In this document: positions 8,129-16,329 of the stretch, piece by piece | Layout of the letters: each line of letters starts with the position of its first letter | Numbering within the stretch: the first letter of the stretch is position 1 | DNA from: CAZWDL01 sp964632995 | GTDB taxonomy: Bacteria; Bacteroidota; Bacteroidia; Chitinophagales; Saprospiraceae | NCBI GenBank assembly: GCA_964632995.1 | Contig: CAZWDL010000024.1 | Span: 7,188-71,187 of the forward strand | Length of the DNA: 64,000 nucleotides | Reading direction: 5' to 3' | The notes under the pieces: generated by a model | Seen by the model: only the letters and a program-made list of their open reading frames with translations | What the model was told of the DNA's origin: nothing | The model's database searches: none | Position numbers and translations under genes: made by a program

Positions 8129-9937
8129 ATGGAAAACATCAGAATAATTGCTTCTTTGCTTGGTCTCCTGGTGGTCTTCAGTGCCTGTCAACCTTCTTCC
8201 GGCACCCATTTTCAACTCCATGCTCCGGAAATCTCCGGCATCGATTTCGTCAACGAGATCACCGAGAATGATACCCTGAATATTCTGGAAAGCGAATTCG
8301 TCTACAACGGCGCCGGCATAGCGGTCGGCGATCTAAACGGCGACGGGCTGGAGGATCTGTTTTTCGCAGGCAACCAGGTAGCTAACCGGCTGTACCTCAA
8401 CAAGGGGGGGCTCAAATTTGAGGATGTCACCAAATCGGCCAATATTGAAAAGCCGCTGCCCCGGATGTGGTCCTCGGGCGTCAATATTCTGGATGTCAAT
8501 CTGGATGGGAAACTGGATATTTACGTTTGTAACACGCTGAATAAGGATTCCTCCTTATTGCGCAATCTGCTATACATCAATCAGGGCAATGACGAACAGG
8601 GCCGGCCTGGGTTCCGGGAAATGGCTGCCGCCTACGGCATCGATGATCCCAGTCATTCCTCTCATGCCCAGTTCTTTGATTACGACCGGGACGGTGACCT
8701 CGACCTCTTCGTCGGCAGCCGCATATTGCCGAATTCGTATCCCCTGCCCGACCGCTCCTACTTGTTGCGGAACGACAGCAAGGGGGAGGCGGTCCGGTTT
8801 ACTGACGTCACCGAAGCCTGGAGCGTCGACCTGGTCGAACCGGGCCTAATCAGCGACGCCCTCTGGACGGACTTCAACGGCGACCAGCGCCCCGACCTCG
8901 TCCTGGCCGGCGAGTGGATGCCGCTCCGCCTATTCCAGAACAAAGGCGACAGCTTCCGCGAGATTACCGCCGCCAGCGGCCTGGCCGAATTCACCGGTTG
9001 GTGGAACAGCCTTGCCAGGGCCGATCTGGACCAGGACGGCGACATGGACTACATCGCCGGCAACTTCGGTGAGAATATCTACTACCAATGCACTTCGGAA
9101 GAGCCGGTGCGGGTATACGGCAAGGACCTGGATCAGAACGGCACCATCGACCCGCTGATCTCCTGCTACTGGCAGGATTCGCTGGGCAAGCGCGATGAAT
9201 ACCTGTACCATCCGCGCGCCGATCTGGTCAAGCAGTTTGTCGGCATCCGTAAGAAATTTAACACCCACGGCGAATACGGCGAGGCGACCGTTTCGGGCAT
9301 GTTCACCGAAGAGGAGATGGCTGACGCCCTCATCCTGGAGGCCCGGTGGATGAAGAGCGCCGTGATCGAAAACCTGGGCGACGGGCAATTTGCGCTCCAC
9401 GCCCTGCCGGTGGAAGCGCAGCTGGCGCCCATCTACGGCATCCTACCCAAGGACGTGAACGAGGACGGGCAAATGGATATTCTCCTGGTCGGCAATGATT
9501 TCGGCATGGAAGTGCAGCAGGGCAGAGCCGACGCCTTCACCGGGCTGGTGCTCCTTAATGAGGGAGGATTCCGCTTCCGGCCGCTCAGTATTGCTGAAGG
9601 CCACTTTACCGTCATGGGGGAGGCCCGCGCTCTGGTAGCCCTGCCCACTGCCGACGGGCGGGAACTGATACTGGCTTCCCAGCACCGGGATTCGCTGAAG
9701 GTCTACACCTATCAACGGGCCACAGACCAGGAATTTGTGCCCTTACAGGCCGGTGAGGTCAAAGCTGTCTACTACCTGAAAAACGGGAAGCAACAACTGG
9801 AAGAGTTCTACTGGGGCGATAGCTTTATGTCGCAATGTGGCCGTTACGTCGCCAAGACGAAAGCCGTGGACCGAATTGAATTGCTGGATGCGGAGGGAGC
9901 GGTCAGCCGGGTGATCGGGAATGCGGGGGAGCAGTGA
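8129..9937 (+). CDS. FG-GAP/VCBS-repeat lipoprotein, apparently with an internal deletion
   Basis: 602 residues with a lipobox (VVFSAC, C20). Calcium-binding FG-GAP/VCBS repeats of the form D-N/D-x-D-G-x-x-D-L occur near residues 68-78 (DLNGDGLEDLFF), 122-132 (DVNLDGKLDIYV), 184-194 (DYDRDGDLDLFV) and several more to about 450, so it is probably a beta-propeller on the cell surface. Genes of this type commonly follow susCD. Bacteroidota homologues are usually about 1,100 residues with a central ASPIC/UnbV domain. Here the first ~180 residues resemble the family's N-terminal half and everything after about residue 190 its C-terminal half, so ~500 residues seem missing at the repeat near 8672-8714, with the frame kept. 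Confidence 0.85.
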   Translation: MENIRIIASLLGLLVVFSACQPSSGTHFQLHAPEISGIDFVNEITENDTLNILESEFVYNGAGIAVGDLNGDGLEDLFFAGNQVANRLYLNKGGLKFEDVTKSANIEKPLPRMWSSGVNILDVNLDGKLDIYVCNTLNKDSSLLRNLLYINQGNDEQGRPGFREMAAAYGIDDPSHSSHAQFFDYDRDGDLDLFVGSRILPNSYPLPDRSYLLRNDSKGEAVRFTDVTEAWSVDLVEPGLISDALWTDFNGDQRPDLVLAGEWMPLRLFQNKGDSFREITAASGLAEFTGWWNSLARADLDQDGDMDYIAGNFGENIYYQCTSEEPVRVYGKDLDQNGTIDPLISCYWQDSLGKRDEYLYHPRADLVKQFVGIRKKFNTHGEYGEATVSGMFTEEEMADALILEARWMKSAVIENLGDGQFALHALPVEAQLAPIYGILPKDVNEDGQMDILLVGNDFGMEVQQGRADAFTGLVLLNEGGFRFRPLSIAEGHFTVMGEARALVALPTADGRELILASQHRDSLKVYTYQRATDQEFVPLQAGEVKAVYYLKNGKQQLEEFYWGDSFMSQCGRYVAKTKAVDRIELLDAEGAVSRVIGNAGEQ

Positions 9938-10019
9938 TTGTGATCCATCACCCTGCCTTAAACGGTCATTCTGATAACCGCGATGCAGCAAGCTTCGCCA
10001 TGGCTTCGGCGTTGGGGCA

Positions 10020-10089
10020 AGCTTCGCGCTCCAGCCCTAAACGACCAACGCCCTGCTGCTCTCGCAACGGGACGCTATGCCGTCGTTTT
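10020..10089. repeat. Second copy of the 70-bp dispersed repeat
   Basis: It matches 2691-2760 with about five substitutions and no gaps, in the same orientation. It lies between the convergent VCBS lipoprotein gene and nrdJ. It is non-coding, with an inner hairpin CTGCTCTCGCAACGG-type stem. Together with the neighbouring element at 10106-10255 it fills the 331-base gap 9938-10268, where no gene is seen. Confidence 0.8.
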
Positions 10090-10105
10090 GTTTTGATGTT
10101 TGAAG

Positions 10106-10255
10106 GAGATACCAGATGCCAGACGAGCCTTCCTTGGCATTCAAAGATTTACGAACTTCCCACGATTGCTATGAACACGAAAGAGAAGTACGGAATTACG
10201 ATGAGAAAACCAGGGTTTGGAGTCTGCCGTCTGAAATCTGGTATCTGGCGTCTTA
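10106..10255. repeat. Short-period inverted repeat between convergent genes
   Basis: The left arm AGATACCAGATGCCAGACGAG (10107-10127) is nearly the reverse complement of part of the right arm, which reads AGTCTGCCGTCTG then AAATCTGGTATCTGGCGTCTT (10221-10254). Each arm is built of 8-9 nt quasi-repeats (CCAGATAC/CAGATGCC). The right arm ends 14 bases before the nrdJ stop codon. Confidence 0.65.
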
Positions 10256-10268
10256 ATTCCAAAACTTT

Positions 10269-12833
10269 TCACCCACACTCCGAGTACCCGCAGCTCTTGC
10301 AATGCAGGCAACCCTCCTCGTACATAAGCCCGTCGGGATCTTCGCAGTTGGGGCATTGGGCCTTGACCGCTTTGGTGCCGTTGGGGATGAATTGTCTGAG
10401 CGCGCGCACCACGCCGTTCTTCCAGGTACTGATGAAGTCCTCCTCTACGTTGAGGCTGTCGACCAGGTCGACCACGTGCTGCAGGGGCATACCGTGGCGC
10501 ATCACGCCGGAGATGAGCTTGGCGTAGTTCCAGTAGGTTTTGTTGAAAGAGCGGGATAGCCCTTCGATGGTGATGCGATAGCCGTCTTTGTCCATAAACT
10601 GGAAGTCGTAGCGGTTGTCGCCGTTTTCGTCCTGTCCTTTGATCACCCACCCCGTTTTGACGTACTCGGCCAGGCGGAAGGTGTCCACGGCGCGGCCTGT
10701 AAATATTTCGTAGGGTTTGCTATCATACAGGCCAATGACGGCGATCCAGGGTTCATCGCTGTTCATGAAGCGGACAATCTTGGCTTCCAGTCGATCGGGG
10801 CGTTTGGGCGACATGGTCTCGACGAACGCCGTACGATCCTCTTCCTTCTTCTTGTCGCTGACCAGTACGCCGGAGCGGGAGCCGTCGCGGTAGATCGTAC
10901 AGCCTTTACAGCCCACTTCCCAGGCGGTCTGGTAGATTTCCTTCACTTTATCCACCGTCGTTTCTTCCGGCACGTTGACCGTGACGGAGATGGAGTGATC
11001 GACCCACTTCTGAATGGAGCCCTGCATTTTGACCTTCTGTACCCAATCCACGTCGTTGGCGGTGGCGCGGTGGTAAGGCGACTGCTCGATGATTTGTTGC
11101 AGGTCCTCGGCTTCCATCCTAGTCACCTCGTCTACATCAAAGCCATTGGCCTGCAGCCAGTCGACGAATTTGTGGTGGAAGACGTGGTACTCCTCCCAGT
11201 GATCGCCCACCTCGTCGATGAAGGTGACGTTGGCATCCTTATCGTTGGGGTTGACTTTGCGGCGGCGCTTGTAGCTCACCATAAATACCGGCTCGATGCC
11301 CGAGGTAGTCTGCGTCATCAGGCTGGTAGTACCGGTGGGGGCGATGGTCAGCAGGGCGATGTTGCGGCGGCCGTACCTGACCATATCGTCGTACAGCTCG
11401 CTGTCGGCCTCCTTCAGGCGACTGATAAAGGGGTTTTTCATCTCGCGGCTGGCGTCGAAGATGGAGAAGGGGCCGCGCTCCTTGGCCATATCGACCGAAG
11501 AGCGGTAAGCGTTCAGTGCGATCGTCTGATGTACCTTAGTGGCGAATTCGATGGCATCATCGGAGCCGTACTGCAGGTCCAGACCGGCGAGCATATCTCC
11601 TTCGGCGGTGATGCCTACGCCGGTGCGGCGCCCGTCGATGCAGGTCTTGCGGATTTTGTTCCACAGCTCTCGCTCGACACCTTTGATGTGCTCCGGTTCG
11701 GGGTCTTTTTCCACCTTTTCGAGGATGCTGTCAATCTTTTCCAGTTCGAGGTCGATAATATCGTCCATGATGCGCTGGGCCAGCTGCACGTGTCTGGAGA
11801 ATTTCTTGAAATTAAACTTTGCTTTTTTCGTGAAGGGTTTTTCCACATAACTGAACAGATTGATGGCCAGCAGGCGGCAGCTGTCGTAGGGGCACAGCGG
11901 AATCTCGCCGCAGGGGTTGGTGGAAATGGTGCGGTAACCGAGATCGGCGTAGCAGTCGGGTACCGACTCGCTGGTGACGGTGTCCCAGAAGAGTACGCCA
12001 GGCTCGGCGGATTTCCAGGCATTGTGGATGATCTTATGCCACAGTTTGGCGGCGTCGATTTCCACCTCGTATTCGGGAGTTTCGGCATCCACCGGATACT
12101 GTTGCTTATAGGGCTTACCGCTCATGGCGGCCTTCATAAAATCGTGGTCGATACGCACCGATACGTTAGCACCGGTGACTTTGCCTTGCTCCATCTTGGC
12201 GTCGATGAAATCTTCCGCGTCCGGGTGCTTACTGGAAATGGTCAGCATCAGGGCACCGCGGCGGCCGTCCTGAGCTACTTCGCGCGTGGAGTTGGAATAA
12301 CGCTCCATAAAAGGCACGATACCGGTGGAGCTCAGCGCCGAGTTCATCACCGGGCTGCCTTTGGGGCGGATGTGCGACAGGTCGTGGCCTACGCCGCCGC
12401 GTCGCTTCATCAGCTGTACCTGCTCCTGATCGATGTGGATGATGCCGCCGTAGGAGTCGGCGCCATTGCCGATGACGAAGCAGTTGGACAGGGAAGAGAC
12501 CTGGTAATTGTTGCCGATGCCGGCCATAGGGCTGCCCTGCGGGACGATGTACTTGAATTCCTTGAAGAGCTCGTATACCTCCTCTTCCGAAAGCGGATTG
12601 GGATACTTCGCCTCGATGCGGGCCACTTCCCGCGCCAGACGCCGGTGCATATCGTCCGGGCTGCGTTCGTAAATGTTGCCGAAGCTGTCCTTCAGCGCAT
12701 ACTTGTTGATCCATACGTTGGCCGCCAGTTCGTCGCCTCCGAAGTACTTCGTCGTCGTTTCGAGTACTTCTTTAAACGGGTAGGCCTTGGCGCCCTCACT
12801 GGATTGGTTGGTTACGGCTATTGAGGTGTCCAT
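10269..12833 (-). CDS. nrdJ: Adenosylcobalamin-dependent (class II) ribonucleoside-diphosphate reductase
   Basis: 854 residues. It reduces ribonucleotides to deoxyribonucleotides in the cytoplasm using a cobalamin-generated thiyl radical. Diagnostic features are the first redox cysteine in SLSNCF (C118), the NPCGEIPL motif with the radical cysteine (306-313, C308), LLTIAPTGTTS-type sequence at about 490, and a C-terminal region with CPNC..CLHCKSCGYSECG (about 826-854) that forms a zinc ribbon and the thioredoxin-reducible cysteine pair. Length fits the vitamin-B12-dependent NrdJ group. It is transcribed away from the DnaA-box-rich region that lies upstream. I found no cobalamin riboswitch (no B12 box) and no clear NrdR box upstream. 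Confidence 0.96.
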   Translation of the reverse strand: MDTSIAVTNQSSEGAKAYPFKEVLETTTKYFGGDELAANVWINKYALKDSFGNIYERSPDDMHRRLAREVARIEAKYPNPLSEEEVYELFKEFKYIVPQGSPMAGIGNNYQVSSLSNCFVIGNGADSYGGIIHIDQEQVQLMKRRGGVGHDLSHIRPKGSPVMNSALSSTGIVPFMERYSNSTREVAQDGRRGALMLTISSKHPDAEDFIDAKMEQGKVTGANVSVRIDHDFMKAAMSGKPYKQQYPVDAETPEYEVEIDAAKLWHKIIHNAWKSAEPGVLFWDTVTSESVPDCYADLGYRTISTNPCGEIPLCPYDSCRLLAINLFSYVEKPFTKKAKFNFKKFSRHVQLAQRIMDDIIDLELEKIDSILEKVEKDPEPEHIKGVERELWNKIRKTCIDGRRTGVGITAEGDMLAGLDLQYGSDDAIEFATKVHQTIALNAYRSSVDMAKERGPFSIFDASREMKNPFISRLKEADSELYDDMVRYGRRNIALLTIAPTGTTSLMTQTTSGIEPVFMVSYKRRRKVNPNDKDANVTFIDEVGDHWEEYHVFHHKFVDWLQANGFDVDEVTRMEAEDLQQIIEQSPYHRATANDVDWVQKVKMQGSIQKWVDHSISVTVNVPEETTVDKVKEIYQTAWEVGCKGCTIYRDGSRSGVLVSDKKKEEDRTAFVETMSPKRPDRLEAKIVRFMNSDEPWIAVIGLYDSKPYEIFTGRAVDTFRLAEYVKTGWVIKGQDENGDNRYDFQFMDKDGYRITIEGLSRSFNKTYWNYAKLISGVMRHGMPLQHVVDLVDSLNVEEDFISTWKNGVVRALRQFIPNGTKAVKAQCPNCEDPDGLMYEEGCLHCKSCGYSECG

Positions 12834-12892
12834 GATACCTGAGTGATTTAAAGTGAATTGGAATATTAATAGGATATTGTCGCTAAGGTGAT

Positions 12893-12928
12893 GATTGACG
12901 GGGTGACTTTGGAGTCACCCCGTCAATC
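12893..12928. repeat. Perfect 16-17 bp hairpin upstream of nrdJ
   Basis: The arms GATTGACGGGGTGACT (12893-12908) and AGTCACCCCGTCAATC (12913-12928) are perfectly complementary around a TTGG loop, and one more T-A pair extends the stem. It lies 60 bases upstream of the nrdJ start. There is no T-run on the nrdJ strand, so it is not a canonical terminator for the minus strand; on the plus strand a weak TTCTCGTCTTTATTTT follows. It could be a leader structure of nrdJ or a barrier between nrdJ and the region to the right. Confidence 0.85.
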
Positions 12929-13014
12929 AGTTCTCGTCTTTATTTTCTTCCCTCGAATAGTGGTAAACCAAGATACGGGCATCTGCCATAAATCAGTAAA
13001 ATCCGGGGATAAAG

Positions 13015-13507
13015 TTTTCCACAAGATGTGGATAACTTTTTGTTTTTCCACCCGTCTTCCTGCTACATAAAAAGACAAAACCATACGAGAAAACTTAATA
13101 AACAACTGTTTTTCAAAAAGATGAAAGAAAAACAACAAAAACAAAAAATGGTTTCATCCCCAACAATTTGCGGCAAACATGGCAAGGGATCGAATGCGTT
13201 ATCCACAAATACATGTTGATAAATGTGGAAAAAGTGTGAAAAACTCCGCCCAGCCCACTGTAGTACAGCAGGTGAAAGGCACCCTTGCGGGGAACCGGTT
13301 GGAACGCCATTGTCGTCGAAATTTCCGGAAACGGAAAAGCGATAGTAGCCTGTTAAAATCCGGTCATCAAGAAAAGCATCCCGGTGGTGGGAGGCCCGGA
13401 GCGGAAAGCCCGATCCGTTTTTGCGGGTGTTCAAAAATTTTCTCTGAAAAAACCGGAAGACTAATATAAGGGAAAGGGGGGTAAAGAGACAAAAGAAGTT
13501 TTCCACA
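13015..13507. other. oriC: Candidate replication origin (DnaA-box cluster) or DnaA-controlled nrdJ region
   Basis: There are two perfect DnaA boxes: TTATCCACA at 13199-13207 and its complement TGTGGATAA at 13027-13035. Three close variants (TTTTCCACA) lie at 13015-13023 and 13499-13507 on the plus strand and at 13224-13232 on the minus strand. The boxes at 13015 and 13027 form a tight inverted pair separated by three bases. Between 13065 and 13160 lies a strongly AT-rich A-run tract that would suit a DNA unwinding element. The whole stretch 12834-13663 (830 bases) carries no convincing gene. No dnaA or parAB is visible in the window. E. coli nrdAB is also DnaA-controlled, so regulation of nrdJ is the alternative. 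Confidence 0.5.
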
Positions 13508-13570
13508 GGTTGTTGGTAAAGAAAAAAGTTCTTGCCCGCCCGTCATTTCGTTCCGGTCGGGTAAACCCCA

Positions 13571-13597
13571 TGGAATTCACGAAGCGACTATTCCACG
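13571..13597. repeat. Copy of a TGGAATTC..GCGACTATTCCAC repeat
   Basis: TGGAATTCACGAAGCGACTATTCCAC-type sequence here matches TGGAATTC..ATGCGACTATTCCAC at 18717-18742 with about four differences. The ends TGGAAT/ATTCCA are inverted, so it can form a small hairpin. Here it stands alone in the gene-free region right of the DnaA boxes; at 18.7 kb it is the core of a large palindrome. Confidence 0.6.
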
Positions 13598-13663
13598 GGG
13601 TAAAAGTTCTTGGGATGGACAAAAGTTTCTGGGTTTCTCTCCGTAGAGAAGCAAAAAGGGGAA

Positions 13664-14083
13664 CTACTGTTCATCTCCGGATTCCATTTCCCGTTCGATC
13701 TCCTCGACGGTGCGTCGGATGTCCTCTTTGACCTTTATCCAGCCTTCCTTCACGGTTTGGTCAATGGCAGCCAGTTTTTGCTGCAGTTCGCGGTCGTAGG
13801 CGCGGAGCTGCTCGATTTCGCGTTGTATCCGGGCTTTGGTTTGGCCGGAGGCGTCTTCCAGTTCGCGGTTCAGCTGTTCGAGGCGGCGGTCGATGTCCTG
13901 CCGTGCTTCCTGCAGATCTTCGCGCAGCTGGGCGCGTTCTCTTTTCAGGTCCTCCTTAAGATCTTCTTGGGTCTGTTCCATCTGCTCGGCGGCGTCCTGG
14001 GATTCCTGGTCGGCGTCGCAGGCGGGGAGGATGAATAAGCCTATCACGAAGAGGGCTGTGGTGAATATTATAGTCGCTTTCAT
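13664..14083 (-). CDS. Small coiled-coil lipoprotein
   Basis: 139 residues. The signal peptide ends with a lipobox-like FILPAC (C22). The rest is almost entirely charged, with heptad-like patterns of E, D, K, R, Q and L (residues 28-135), predicting one long coiled-coil helix. It resembles small envelope lipoproteins that span or brace the periplasm, but I do not recognise a named family. Its 3' end faces the DnaA-box region. No partner gene is adjacent. Confidence 0.75.
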   Translation of the reverse strand: MKATIIFTTALFVIGLFILPACDADQESQDAAEQMEQTQEDLKEDLKRERAQLREDLQEARQDIDRRLEQLNRELEDASGQTKARIQREIEQLRAYDRELQQKLAAIDQTVKEGWIKVKEDIRRTVEEIEREMESGDEQ

Positions 14084-14482
14084 GTCTCTGATTTGAATGA
14101 TTGCAAAAGGAGCCTACGGCATTTTTGTCGCAGGTCACTTATTCAACGGGGCCAGCAAGTTCATGTTTGCGACGGGACGTTTTGAAAAAGCTTGCCATAC
14201 TCAAAAAAGGAGGGCGGCGATTAATACTCAGCGGCCCTGTCGTTTTATCGCACGCTCAGAGAGGGTGATGAGTAGGTTTTGGCGCCGCGAAAAAGAATCA
14301 GACCTGTCCGAATTACCTCAAAAAATTTCGAATGTAGATGTTGGTCGAGTGTCTCCGAATTCGACCTAAGAGCTTGTTTAAATTTCTTGCGACCCGCCCA
14401 AATTATTGGTCGGGTAAATCTTAGACCGCTACTGCGCAATAGTCGGCTTTTTATCTTACCTTTTTCTACAAAACTTTACGCT
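14084..14482. other. Gene-free stretch, nothing recognised
   Basis: This interval must hold the promoter of the coiled-coil lipoprotein gene (minus strand) and whatever once drove the ankyrin gene (plus strand). Open frames here lack protein-like composition. I see no terminator, RNA gene or strong repeat, only a weak ACCCG/CGGGT inverted pair near 14395-14415. Confidence 0.5.
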
Positions 14483-14946
14483 ATAACCTTCTACGACCTC
14501 ATCCGTCAGGGCAAACTGGAAGCCGTAATAGAACGCCTGGCTGAGAACCCAGACTTGTTGGAACAAAAAGATACCAAGGGCTTCCCCCCCCGATCATCTT
14601 GGCCAGCTATAATAATCAATACGACATCGCAAAGTACCTGTTGAAAAAAGGCGCCAAAGTCGATGCCCGTGATGCGGCAGGCAATACGGCGCTGATGAGC
14701 GTCAGCTTCAAAGGTTATAAGGATATCGCCGAATTGCTGCTGGAGCACAGCGCTGATGTTAAAGTGTGGAACTACGAAGGGATGACGGCACCAAGTTTCG
14801 CCGCTGCCTTCGGCCACGCGGAAATAGCCAGGCTGCTGCTGGAACACGGGGCGGATAAGACGACTGCGGATAAAGAGGGAAACACCCCGTATAGGTATGC
14901 ACAAATGCAGGGACATGAGGAGTTGGGGGAGTTGATGAAGGGATAA
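14483..14946 (+). pseudogene. Ankyrin-repeat protein, frameshifted at a C8 tract and without a standard start
   Basis: Read as one gene this encodes ~150 residues: TFYDLIRQGKLEAVIERL, then three to four ankyrin repeats (GNTALMSVSFKGYKDIAELLLEHSADV-like units, ending GHEELGELMKG). Ankyrin proteins of this size act in protein binding. The first 34 codons and the rest are in different frames. The switch is at a run of eight C (14584-14591); six or nine C would restore KGFPP..ILASYNN. The expected start codon before TFYDL is ATA (14483-14485), not ATG. The run could be a phase-variable tract or a sequencing error, but the missing start argues for decay. Confidence 0.7.
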
Positions 14947-15279
14947 AGCAATTTTTTCATACCCTATGGCTCTTCCTGGATCACCCAGGCGCGAAGCAAA
15001 GCGAATATCCCGCCTGCTCCCGGGGGCTACAGGCACCCGGAGGGTTGAATCACTTTTCGGAGGTAGCAGGACGGGATATTTGTCTTCGAAAGTTACTTTT
15101 TTAACACGGAGGTGATGGGAAAGCGCCTCCCCTATGGTCCGCATGATTGATCCTCCTCCGGGCTGCCCTTTCCTGGGACAACCTGACTTTAGCTCAAAAA
15201 GTAAGCAATTTCTACATCTTAAAGTTTTCCTTTCACTTTGCCTTAAGATACGCTATGTATCAAAATCAACGCTTCCGGC
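14947..15279. other. Intergenic region with a palindromic repeat (15004-15080)
   Basis: AATATCCCGCCTGCTCCC (15004-15021) pairs with GGTAGCAGGACGGGATATT (15062-15080) with two small bulges, so the block can fold into a long hairpin with a GC-rich loop. The remaining DNA shows no protein-like open frame. It separates two decayed genes that converge on it. Confidence 0.6.
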
Positions 15280-15738
15280 TCACTCTTCCTCCGGGGGCGG
15301 GCTCTGCCAAAGCACATTGACGATCTTCCAGCCCTCGTCGAATTTGGCCAGGTGGAAATAGTCGGCGCCCCAGTGGGCGGTGAGTTTGCCGCTGGCGGTT
15401 TTGTCCTGGATGTCCAGGATTTCTACCTTCTTGGGCGCATCGGCCGGCAGCTAACCCTTGGCGTTCCAATGAGCGGCCAGGCTGACCAGCTGCTGGAAAG
15501 TCATCGGCGACATATCGCGGTAGGCCTCTTCGTCGGCCGGGCGCCAGAAGCCTCGCTTGGCTAGTTCGGGATACACGCCGTCGTAGACGCGGGCGGAATC
15601 AACTTCATAGAGCGACTCTACGTAGTCCAGCATAGCCTGACGGACGGCTGTGCTGTCGGCGGCGGTCTGGGCGGTCAGGGAGAAAAAGGAACCTCCAAAG
15701 AGGAAGCATGCGACGGGTAACAACAGTCGGGTTCTCAT
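15280..15738 (-). pseudogene. NTF2-like/putative lumazine-binding secreted protein with an in-frame amber stop
   Basis: Starting at the ATG at 15738 there is a signal peptide (to about residue 24, LTAQ), then AVRQAMLDYVESLYEVDSARV and HWNAKG, after which TAG (15451-15453) interrupts. The same frame continues as LPADAPKKVEILDIQDKTAS, LTAHWGADYFHLAKFDEGWK and IVNVLWQ to a TGA at 15280. This is the full length and order of the small NTF2/cystatin-like-fold 'putative lumazine-binding' proteins common in Bacteroidota. The stop is explained by one C-to-T change of a CAG codon. A frame starting at 15822 adds an unlikely N-terminal extension. Confidence 0.8.
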
Positions 15739-15868
15739 GATCGGGTGATTTTGGTTGAAAAATGGATTGTTTTTATGTATAAAACTTAAATTGTTTTCTT
15801 TGGACATTGTTCTGCAGCACACCGACCTAAAGGTCCATAATGGGCTTGAAAACAGACTAAAGCCTGTG

Positions 15869-16282
15869 CTACCGCACCAGCCGCCCTCCGTACCACCTCC
15901 GCCGCTCCTTATCGTTCAAGACAGCGAAAGGCCGCTCCGCGACAGGCGTGTAGGTACGCAGGCGCAGTGGATCATCCCCTGTATGGTAAAAGCTGCCGCG
16001 GAAGCCAAAGCCACTATTGACAGGCCAGTCCGGCGTATTCGCGTTGCCGGAACCAGTAAGTTGCCCATCCCCCGGCTTACCCGTGAAGGCGCGCCCCGTG
16101 GGGTGACCGATGCTGACCGCCCACTCCCAGAGACTGCCGGAGAGTTCCAGGACGTGATAGTAGGAGGCACCGAAAGTCTCCAACCAGTTGTCGGAAATCA
16201 GGTCGCCTTCCCGGAGTTCTTCGGTCATCAGAAAGCCGCGTTTATTTAAGAGAAAAGTGGATGGTGAACAGATACCGGCCAA
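15869..16282 (-). pseudogene. SUMF1/formylglycine-generating-enzyme-type domain, C-terminal fragment
   Basis: The stretch YYHVLELSGSLWEWAVSIG.. GRAFTGKPGDG ..NTPDWP..GFGFRGSFYH ..RPFAVLNDKERRRWYGGRLVR matches the last ~110 residues of SUMF1 (FGE-sulfatase) domains, whose family hallmarks are the L-S-G-N-V-W-E-W block and a closing G-x-R-x-x-R. The N-terminal two-thirds are missing. The frame begins within unrelated DNA, and only ~47 bases separate it from the truncated beta-lactamase-family gene on the same strand. Either one deletion removed the end of one gene and the start of the next, or the assembly is collapsed here. Confidence 0.7.
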
Positions 16283-16329
16283 CGGCCAAAAGCCGAAAAT
16301 AAAGGGCCATTAAAATGGGCAGATCACCA

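Noticed and set aside
9934..10527. Plus-strand frame over the end of nrdJ
   Set aside because: It is antisense to the clear NrdJ zinc-ribbon region and is serine/arginine-rich without a family pattern.
10995..12824. 609-codon plus-strand open frame opposite nrdJ
   Set aside because: Long antisense frames arise from the GC-rich codon usage of nrdJ; the translation is valine/aspartate-rich without domains.
13063..13506. Open frame in the gene-free region containing GVPTGSPQGCLSP, reminiscent of a reverse-transcriptase motif
   Set aside because: The rest lacks any RT block (no YADD), composition is erratic, and it overlaps DnaA boxes and AT-rich tracts; chance similarity is more likely.
12834..13510. 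Cobalamin riboswitch upstream of the B12-dependent nrdJ
   Set aside because: I looked on the nrdJ strand for the B12 box and its flanking core and found no convincing match.
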